Shown here piece after piece: positions 41,554 to 47,540 of a stretch of 47,540 nt of DNA. The number at the start of each line of letters is the position of its first letter. The stretch's first letter is position 1. The notes beneath the pieces were generated by a model. It made no database searches. It saw nothing but the letters and a program-made list of their open reading frames with translations, and was not told the DNA's origin. The DNA comes from Alphaproteobacteria bacterium. GTDB lineage: Bacteria; Pseudomonadota; Alphaproteobacteria; Rs-D84. The DNA is taken from NCBI GenBank assembly GCA_029059055.1, contig JAIDWS010000007.1:1-47540 (forward strand), given 5' to 3'. The position numbers were made by a program, and so were the translations under genes.

Positions 41554-42465
41554 ATGTTCCGCAAGATTTTGATTGTCGCCATGTTCGCAACGGCCGCCGG
41601 GTATTGCTTTGCCGCCCAGAACTTGCCCCAGGTCGTCACGTCAGAGGTTTTTTATTCCCAGGATAAAAACGCCGTCGACACATATGCCGCCGAATATGAA
41701 CGTGTTCAGTATGATGTCGCACCGGCGGCGGTGCCTGCGTGGCCGCTGGCGGGGTCGGATGCCGACGTAGAAGTGGCGTGTGAATCCGGCGCATGTTCGG
41801 GCAAGGCCAATGATAACATCAAAATCGTATCCAAAATCGGTGCGGATTTGGTGGTGGAAAATAATTTCAATCTGGGGTCACGCGGGGAATTTGCGGGATG
41901 GTCCGGCGGGGCAAACATGATTCACGGGATGCAGATTCCGGCCGGGTTTGATGACGAATGCAATACCCAATCGGAAATGCCGTTGTTGCATCGCGAAATG
42001 CTGGAAGATGATGGCGGTGAAATTCTGACCGTATCGCGCAGCAATCGTAAAAATTGCGGTAAATATGCCGATGGATATGCGGCATTTGCGGCGCGCACAG
42101 GGATGAAGACGACGACATTGCCGGATGGGACGGTTATTTCTGAATCGGAAACCGAAGAATTGGTTGTCGATGAATCCGCCGATGCCGAAGCGCCCAAGGA
42201 ATTACAGGACCAGGTTCGTTCCTGGGTCGTGGCCAGTGGCCAGACACTGCGTGAAATTTTGCAGGATTGGTGTGACAAAGAAGGTTGGGATTTGGTCTGG
42301 GCCACATCGCGTGAATACCCCGTCGAAGCCAGTGCCGTGTTCAAGGGCCGCTTTGTCGACGTGGCATCTGCGCTGGTCCGGAACTTTGGCCGCGCGACAC
42401 CGGTCCCGTATGCCAAGTTTTACAAGGGGAACCGCGTGCTGGTGATTTCCGCCGCCGAAGAATAA
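41554..42465 (+). CDS. TcpQ/PilL-like type IVb pilus protein
   Basis: The 303-residue product has a signal peptide (residues 1-20, ending CFA). A long low-complexity middle is followed by a C-terminal domain (about 218-300) of the TcpQ_C type: VASGQTLREILQDWCDKEGW, AVFKGRFVDVASALVRNF and the final strand NRVLVISA. In toxin-coregulated and R64-type pili this domain partners the secretin and helps its outer-membrane assembly. pilN follows 45 nt downstream, supporting the call. Confidence 0.8.
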   Translation: MFRKILIVAMFATAAGYCFAAQNLPQVVTSEVFYSQDKNAVDTYAAEYERVQYDVAPAAVPAWPLAGSDADVEVACESGACSGKANDNIKIVSKIGADLVVENNFNLGSRGEFAGWSGGANMIHGMQIPAGFDDECNTQSEMPLLHREMLEDDGGEILTVSRSNRKNCGKYADGYAAFAARTGMKTTTLPDGTVISESETEELVVDESADAEAPKELQDQVRSWVVASGQTLREILQDWCDKEGWDLVWATSREYPVEASAVFKGRFVDVASALVRNFGRATPVPYAKFYKGNRVLVISAAEE

Positions 42466-42510
42466 TATATAATAAAGATATAAAACGCATCACGGACGTA
42501 GGAGATATTT

Positions 42511-44139
42511 ATGAATAAATCAATCAGACTTTGTGCCATGTTCGCCGCCGTTTGTGCATTGGTGGCGGGGTGCGCGACGCGCGATTCGGCCAAGGTTGCC
42601 GCCAGCGTCGACCAAGATTTTATCAATGCATATGATGCGTTTGAAATGGCCAAAAATCCCCGGGCCAAGGTTGCCACCGGTGACACCGTTTCCATGTCCG
42701 AAGGTGTATGGTTGGGCAGCAAATCCACCGTTTTGGCACACCGCAACAATTTACCGTCCAAATTTGAAACGGATACGGGGGTGACCATTTTGTTGAACGA
42801 ACCTGTATCGTTACAGGTCTTGGCCAATGATATTTATTCCATTACGGGAATTCCGGTTAAAATCGACAGCCAGGTAAATGCGGAAAAATTGAAAAAGACA
42901 ATGAATATCGCATATACAGGAAAACTGTCGGGATTATTGTCCCAGGTTGCGACGGATTTGGATTTGTTGTGGTATTATGACAAAGATTCCATTGTTTTCT
43001 ATGAAACCGAAACCAAGACATTTACATTATATGCACTGGGGACGGACGTGTCGTTCCAATCCGCGATGCAGACCGATGACGGCAATGTGGTGTCGTTGGA
43101 ATCCACATTAAAAGAATGGGACGAAGTTGAACAGGCCATCGCATCGATTATCGGGAAAAACGCAAATGCGGATTTCACCGTATCGCGCAGTCTGGGGACC
43201 ATTACCGTAACGGCATCGCCGTCGGTGCAAAAACGTGTCGGGGAATACATCGCCCGCCAGAACAAGCGTCTGTCACAGCTGGTCACAATTGATGTAAAGG
43301 TGTTACAGGTTTCCATTTCCAATAATTCGGCGTTTGGGTTGAATTTGGCGGCGGCGATTAATTCTGCGTCTGGGTTGGATATCGTGGCCAATCCCAAGAA
43401 CAACCTGACATCGACCGAGGCCAGTTCCATGAACATCGCCGTTTTGTCGAATACGGTATCGGCATTGACGGGGGCGACCCATTTGGAAAATGGCCAAGAA
43501 GTTGCCGGCGCATACACCGCCGACCAGATTCGCAACGGGTCTTTGTCCGGCATGGCGGGCAGTAACGCATTGATTCAGGCATTGGCCAAACAGGGCAAAG
43601 TATCCCTGGTGACCAACGTTGGGGTGACAACCCGCAACAACCGTGTTGCGCCGGTGAATAACACGCGCACAACCGGGTATATCAAACGCTTTGAATCCCG
43701 CAACTTTACAACCGTTGAATCCAGCACCGTTGACCAGGATGATTTGGAAACCGGTTTTTCGATGCAGTTATTGCCCAATGTTTTGGAAAACGGCCGGATA
43801 TTGTTGCTGTTTAAAATGTCGGTGCGCGAATTGTTGCAAATGTCGACCCAGACCATTGGCGAAGTCACATTGCAATTGCCCGAAGTCGAAGAACGCAGCT
43901 TTATGCAAGAAGTTATTATGGAATCCGGTCAAATGCTGGTCGTATCCGGTTTTGAAAAACAGACCAACAATGACACCCGTTATGGGCTGGGGGATCCGGA
44001 CTTTATGGCATTGTCGGGATCGCGTGAAACATCGGCCCAGCGTGATGTGTTGGTGGTTATTCTGACCCCCCAGGTACTGGTCAGTCCGATGGATGTCGAA
44101 CGCAGTATCCAGCAACATTGGGGCGCCCCATTGAATTAA
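42511..44139 (+). CDS. pilN: Type IVb pilus secretin, PilN family lipoprotein
   Basis: The 542-residue outer-membrane secretin has a lipoprotein signal LVAGC (Cys21). N-domains at about 85-260 contain VSLQVLANDIYSITGIPVKI and the repeat-type KH-like region VTASPSVQKRVGEYIARQN. The C-terminal secretin core has TTVESSTVDQDDLETGFSM, LPEVEERSFMQEVI and VLVVILTPQVLV. It forms the pilus exit channel with the TcpQ-like partner. GGAGAT precedes the ATG. No pilO, pilP, pilQ or pilin gene follows. Confidence 0.9.
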   Translation: MNKSIRLCAMFAAVCALVAGCATRDSAKVAASVDQDFINAYDAFEMAKNPRAKVATGDTVSMSEGVWLGSKSTVLAHRNNLPSKFETDTGVTILLNEPVSLQVLANDIYSITGIPVKIDSQVNAEKLKKTMNIAYTGKLSGLLSQVATDLDLLWYYDKDSIVFYETETKTFTLYALGTDVSFQSAMQTDDGNVVSLESTLKEWDEVEQAIASIIGKNANADFTVSRSLGTITVTASPSVQKRVGEYIARQNKRLSQLVTIDVKVLQVSISNNSAFGLNLAAAINSASGLDIVANPKNNLTSTEASSMNIAVLSNTVSALTGATHLENGQEVAGAYTADQIRNGSLSGMAGSNALIQALAKQGKVSLVTNVGVTTRNNRVAPVNNTRTTGYIKRFESRNFTTVESSTVDQDDLETGFSMQLLPNVLENGRILLLFKMSVRELLQMSTQTIGEVTLQLPEVEERSFMQEVIMESGQMLVVSGFEKQTNNDTRYGLGDPDFMALSGSRETSAQRDVLVVILTPQVLVSPMDVERSIQQHWGAPLN

Positions 44140-44144
44140 ACCAG

Positions 44145-44168
44145 TCCCGCCGCATGGCGGGATTTTTT
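44145..44168 (+). terminator. pilN terminator
   Basis: TCCCGCC-gcat-GGCGGGA followed by TTTTTT, 5 nt after the stop. Confidence 0.9.
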
Positions 44169-44183
44169 AATGCAAAAAACATG

Positions 44184-44212
44184 TTGTGAAAAACGCCCAA
44201 ACACCGTATAAT
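44184..44212 (+). promoter_or_regulatory. Promoter of the large Cys-rich gene
   Basis: TTGTGA (44184-44189), a 17-nt spacer and a perfect TATAAT (44207-44212). It ends 2 nt before the first ATG of the gene, so that ATG may lie upstream of the transcript start. Confidence 0.65.
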
Positions 44213-44214
44213 AC

Positions 44215-47025
44215 ATGGCGTTGGAAGCTATCAAAATATGCCTAATCCAATGGGACGGTTTTTCTGGCGCAGTAAAAATTCCCAAAAGCCGCAGAAATCC
44301 GCATAAGAATATATCCCCCGTATTGCATAAAATAATCGTCGGTTTAATATCGGCGTTGATGGTGTTGTGTGTTGGTGGTGTTGCGCATGCGGCGGGTTAT
44401 ACATGTCCGACATATAAAAAATACACATCATGTAATTCCGGGTATTATTTGAATGGGACATCTGCGGGCAACGCGTGCGTTGCGTGTTCGACGGTATCGT
44501 TTACGGAATCCAGTACGGACAGCACGACAGACAGCAGTGCCTGTACCGCGACCAGTCAAACCGTAACCAGTGGATATTGTAAACAGAATCAGGTACGCAG
44601 TGGTTCGCGGACCGGGACGCGCAGTAAAACGCGCACGTGTTATCGTACGGGTGGTGCGGGTGGCACGAACGGCTCATCTGCGTGTACGGGGTCGGCCAAT
44701 TGTGGTGCGTATTCATATGGGGCATGGTCATATGGGTCATGCACATATACGGCATGGACGAACAGTGGTTCTGTGTACGATTGTTCGTGTCCCGCGGGAT
44801 ATTATTTAAGTGGTACATCATGCGGTGCATGTACATCAATATCATTTACCGACAGTGGTACGGACACCGGCACGGACACCAGTGGTTGTACCGCGACATC
44901 GCAGACGGTCACGGTCAGCATCAGCAACGGTTCATATAAACAGAATCAGGTACGCAGTGGGTCGCGCACATGGTCACGTTCAAAATCGCGTACATGTTAC
45001 CGCACGGGCGGTGCGGGTGGCACGAATGGATCATCTGCGTGTACGGGGACGGGTAATTGTGGTTCGTATACGTATGGCAGTTACAGTTACGGTTCGTGTT
45101 CATATGGCGCATGGTCGAACAGTGGGTCCGCATACGGTTACAGCTGTAACGCCGGGTATTATTGGAACGGGTCGGCGTGCGCGGCGTGTACGGCGGGGAA
45201 TTATTGCCCGGGATTTTCAAACGTCAACAGTCCGTCGGCCGGATATGGTCTGAACAGTTGTACAAACGCCCCGGCCAATGCAAATTATACCGGCAGTTCC
45301 ACATCAAATTCATGCGCATGGTCGTGCAATGCCGGATATTATGGCAGCAGTGCCGCCGGCAGTACATCGTGCGCGGCCTGTGGCCAGGGGAATTATTGTA
45401 CCGGTGGTACGCATCGCGCGACATGCGCCAGCACCGTCCCGGCCGGTGCAGCGACGCCGACAATTATCCGCAGTTTGTCCAGCGGCAGCTGGTCCGACCT
45501 GACACATGGGGCCAGTATTTATGACTGTATGTGCGATTGGTATTTCAGCGACGAAACCCGTACGCAATATATGAACGAACGGTCCTGTACATATGGACCG
45601 GGTGGGAACAATTATACCAAATATGAATGGTGTCGGACCGGATATTACGCCAGCAATCCGTTGAACTTTAACAATTGGTACAACAGTTGCAGTCCATGTA
45701 CCAATGCGCCGGCCAACGCCACGTATACCAGTTATTCGACGCCGTCGACCATGTATGCGGTGGAAAGTAACTGTCCATGGCAATGTAATGCGAATTATTA
45801 TCAAAACGGCACCACATGCACCGCGTGTAATTCGGGATACACGTCACCCGCCGGGTCAACCGCGGCGTCCAGCTGTACCAAGTCCTGTACGCGGGCCTGT
45901 ACGCAACAGACGTGTCCGACATCTGCATACAGTTGCACCCATGGTTCCACATCCACCACCGGCACCGATGCCCAGGGTGTCGGGTGTAATGCGGCCGCAT
46001 CCACGTGCAGTTTGACCATCAACAGTTGTAAGAACGGATATTACAAAGATGGTAATGCGTGCAGCGCATGTCCGTCGACGCATCCCAATTCCGCCGACGG
46101 CACCACCGGGGGCAGTGGGGCGTGTTGGAAATCGTGTACGCGTGCCTGTACCCAGCCGGCGTGCCCAGCCAATGCCACATGTACATACGGCACCACGTCC
46201 ACATCCGGCACAGAAACATATGGCGGATCGTGCAGTGCGGCCACATCCACGTGTTCGGTAACCGTTACATGCAATCCGGGATATTATAAAAACAGCAGCG
46301 GCACATGCACCGCATGCGAAGATGGATATTTCTGTCCGGGTAACAATACGCGTACGGCATGCACGACGCTGGGGGCGGGGTACACCAAATCCGATGGCGC
46401 GCGCAGTGCGAATACGCATTGTTATCAGGATTGTTCCAAGGCATGCACAACGGCCGCATGTGGTACGGGTGTCAACGCATGCACCCATGCATCGACATCC
46501 ACATCCGGTACCCAGCATTACCAGGGAACATGTACCGCCGCCGCATCCACATGCGCCCAGACGGTCACGAATTGCGCATCGGGGTATTACAAAAACGGTA
46601 ACGCATGCAGCGCATGCAGCAGTCTGGGGGATCAGACATACACCAACAGTGCCAACGCCAATTCCAGCGGCAGTGGGGTTTGTTATAAATCCTGTGCCAA
46701 CAGCAATGTGTCCAACGGATATATCCCGCCGACCAGTGCGACCGTCAATTATCCGGCGACGTGCGCATACAATGCGGCCAGCACCGTGTGCAACACCGGA
46801 TACAGTCTGACATCATCGAATGTATGTGCGGCGATGTGCGCGGCGGGTGTGACGAAAATCCGCACAGGGAATGTCACGGTGCCGTTGTACGCATCCAAAC
46901 AGACCACACCGGCATTGCATGTCAGTATCGGGGGCAAGGTGTGTTACGGCAGTTTGGACAGTGACGCCGGCACATCGGCCATAAACGTAAATTACGGGGG
47001 TAAAACGTATCATTCGATAAAGTAA
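44215..47025 (+). CDS. Large Cys-rich secreted repeat protein (936 aa)
   Basis: From ATG 44215 the product is 936 residues. A hydrophobic signal core (IIVGLISALMVLCVGGVAHA, about 40-59) suggests export; TTG 44323 would give a short standard signal peptide and lie inside the transcript. The rest is Cys-, Gly-, Ser-, Thr-rich with at least eight GYY-x-NG-x-x-C-x-x-C modules like GCC2/EGF-type domains. Two copies of an RSGSR...RTCYRTGGAGG segment and three C-[TS]-[RK]-ACT...STC...GYYK repeats follow. The last 60 residues form a Cys-poor beta-type domain (ending GGKTYHSIK). A surface adhesin or filament is plausible. It follows pilN but has its own promoter. Confidence 0.82.
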   Translation: MALEAIKICLIQWDGFSGAVKIPKSRRNPHKNISPVLHKIIVGLISALMVLCVGGVAHAAGYTCPTYKKYTSCNSGYYLNGTSAGNACVACSTVSFTESSTDSTTDSSACTATSQTVTSGYCKQNQVRSGSRTGTRSKTRTCYRTGGAGGTNGSSACTGSANCGAYSYGAWSYGSCTYTAWTNSGSVYDCSCPAGYYLSGTSCGACTSISFTDSGTDTGTDTSGCTATSQTVTVSISNGSYKQNQVRSGSRTWSRSKSRTCYRTGGAGGTNGSSACTGTGNCGSYTYGSYSYGSCSYGAWSNSGSAYGYSCNAGYYWNGSACAACTAGNYCPGFSNVNSPSAGYGLNSCTNAPANANYTGSSTSNSCAWSCNAGYYGSSAAGSTSCAACGQGNYCTGGTHRATCASTVPAGAATPTIIRSLSSGSWSDLTHGASIYDCMCDWYFSDETRTQYMNERSCTYGPGGNNYTKYEWCRTGYYASNPLNFNNWYNSCSPCTNAPANATYTSYSTPSTMYAVESNCPWQCNANYYQNGTTCTACNSGYTSPAGSTAASSCTKSCTRACTQQTCPTSAYSCTHGSTSTTGTDAQGVGCNAAASTCSLTINSCKNGYYKDGNACSACPSTHPNSADGTTGGSGACWKSCTRACTQPACPANATCTYGTTSTSGTETYGGSCSAATSTCSVTVTCNPGYYKNSSGTCTACEDGYFCPGNNTRTACTTLGAGYTKSDGARSANTHCYQDCSKACTTAACGTGVNACTHASTSTSGTQHYQGTCTAAASTCAQTVTNCASGYYKNGNACSACSSLGDQTYTNSANANSSGSGVCYKSCANSNVSNGYIPPTSATVNYPATCAYNAASTVCNTGYSLTSSNVCAAMCAAGVTKIRTGNVTVPLYASKQTTPALHVSIGGKVCYGSLDSDAGTSAINVNYGGKTYHSIK
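44575..44720 (+). repeat. Internal repeat copy 1 in the large Cys-rich gene
   Basis: It encodes KQNQVRSGSR...RTCYRTGGAGGTNGS and is similar in DNA to 44936-45078 (copy 2). Both contain GTAAACAGAATCAGGTACG-like starts and a GGTGCGGGTGGCACGAA core. Confidence 0.8.
44936..45078 (+). repeat. Internal repeat copy 2 in the large Cys-rich gene
   Basis: The second copy of the RSGSR/CYRTGG segment, about 360 bp after the first, with mostly synonymous differences. The spacing suggests an in-frame duplication of a module of about 120 residues. Confidence 0.8.
45880..46620 (+). repeat. Three degenerate 60-75-residue repeats in the large Cys-rich gene
   Basis: Repeats begin near 45882 (CTRACTQQTC), 46131 (CTRACTQPAC) and 46431 (CSKACTTAAC). 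Each continues with C-[TH]-x-[GA]-[TS]-TST-x-GT, STC and GYYK-x-x-[NG]-x-C. Confidence 0.8.
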
Positions 47026-47037
47026 TCCGACCGGTTA

Positions 47038-47165
47038 CCCCCGTTGGTTGACCCGGGTGCGGACAAACATAAACACGCAGGCGTGATGTAAACCTTTCTC
47101 TTTCACCATTACATTATGAATTGCGCGGTCTGTGTTTTTTCCATCCCCGGGTCAACCAACGGGGG
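47038..47165. other. 20-bp perfect inverted repeat around 88 nt (possible structured RNA)
   Basis: CCCCCGTTGGTTGACCCGGG (47038-47057) is the exact reverse complement of 47146-47165. Between them lies an internal hairpin, ACAT-aaa-CACG-cagg-CGTG-ATGT. There is no T-run directly after the stem. It lies between the convergent large Cys-rich gene and rpsT. It could be a small RNA, an unusual mRNA 3' end, or a small mobile repeat; I recognise no known RNA family in it. Confidence 0.6.
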
Positions 47166-47190
47166 AATTCCAAATAAATATTACATAACA

Positions 47191-47215
47191 AAAATCCCGC
47201 AATATGCGGGATTTT
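47191..47215. terminator. rpsT terminator (bidirectional)
   Basis: AAAATCCCGCA-ata-TGCGGGATTTT is a perfect 11-bp stem including A and T runs. Confidence 0.9.
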
Positions 47216-47246
47216 AAATTTGATTTCGTCTTGAAAAGAACCGTCG

Positions 47247-47507
47247 TTACGCCATTTTGGCCACTTTCTTGGTCAGACGGGAAATCTTGCGGGCGGCACG
47301 CTTTTTCGGCATGATTTTCCCAGCAGATTTCATAATCTTGCTTTCCGCGGCGCGGGTGGCGGAAACAGCCGCCGCTTTGTCGCCGGATTCGATTGCCTTT
47401 ACAGCCTTTTTCGTGGCTGTTTTTACCGCACTGCGACGGGCGGTGTTAACGGCGTTTTTCTTTTCAGTTACCAAAATTCTTTTTTCAGATGACTTGTGAT
47501 TTGCCAC
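47247..47507 (-). CDS. rpsT: 30S ribosomal protein S20
   Basis: S20 binds 16S rRNA early in 30S assembly. The 86-residue product is highly basic with the family start MANHKSSEKR, the RRSAVKTATKKAVKAI helix and the ending GKIMPKKRAARKISRLTKK. The start codon is GTG at 47507 with AAGGA 8 nt upstream. Confidence 0.95.
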   Translation of the reverse strand: MANHKSSEKRILVTEKKNAVNTARRSAVKTATKKAVKAIESGDKAAAVSATRAAESKIMKSAGKIMPKKRAARKISRLTKKVAKMA

Positions 47508-47540
47508 TTTATTTTCCTTTTATTTAGTCATGTTTTTTGT

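Noticed and set aside
1-47540. CRISPR arrays, transposases, integrases or prophage genes
   Set aside because: I looked for regularly spaced short repeats and for typical motifs and saw none; the only sizeable direct repeats are the tandem cassette duplication and the repeats inside the 936-residue gene.

Overview
The window looks like the chromosome of an uncultured, probably host-associated alphaproteobacterium. This is inference from gene content: a Suf iron-sulphur system with SufT, GatCAB, Cys-less DksA, a LysM/LytM factor with the alphaproteobacterial N-D-G-I-N motif, a SPOR-tatA pair, and several long Cys-rich secreted proteins with GYY-type modules that I associate with gut alphaproteobacterial genomes. 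Gene density is high, base composition looks even, and TGA is used as a stop codon. I see no phage, transposase, rRNA or CRISPR array.

Layout. 1-2391: four unrecognised genes, one cut by the window edge. 2401-7924: trmB, a GNAT acetyltransferase, an unusual gltX, a PAQR membrane protein, and a ThrRS lacking its N-terminal TGS domain. 8007-9416: a 45-residue lipoprotein, a SPOR cell-division protein and tatA. 9450-11375: a tandem duplication carrying two Cys-rich secreted protein genes, each behind a structured leader that ends in an attenuator-like terminator. 11333-13975: dksA, trxA, sufS, sufT, sufE. 14015-15930: an FtsL-like protein and FtsI. 15972-20372: recJ, nrnA-like, lolA, tatB, tatC. 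20409-25953: LytM factor, tRNA-Lys, SDR, outer-membrane barrel, a solenoid-like repeat protein, a Dps-like protein and an SOD-fold lipoprotein. 26009-29569: an NlpC/P60-like hydrolase, an autotransporter-like barrel and a radical SAM enzyme. 29584-34639: miaB, a small ORF, gatB, tRNA-Phe, gatA, gatC. 34677-41365: ruvX, an RNase D-like exonuclease, two membrane proteins, sufC, a third leader-controlled Cys-rich gene, sufB and a membrane protein. 41554-47025: TcpQ-like and PilN (type IVb pilus/secretin) followed by a 936-residue Cys-rich repeat protein. The window ends with a 20-bp inverted repeat around 88 nt and with rpsT.

The most interesting signal is the leader family at 9495-9753, 10264-10523 and 38639-38856. 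Each has a promoter, a leader of about 220-260 nt, a GC-rich strand that can pair with either of two partners 50-100 nt apart, and an intrinsic terminator a few bases before the Shine-Dalgarno of a Cys-rich secreted protein. The first two arose by a tandem duplication whose 8-bp junction (ATGGTCGC) is still readable and which left a 17-codon dksA tail between the copies. Leader and signal peptide stayed similar while the mature proteins became unrelated. The third unit sits between sufB and sufC. This resembles a regulated cassette system for surface or secreted Cys-rich proteins.
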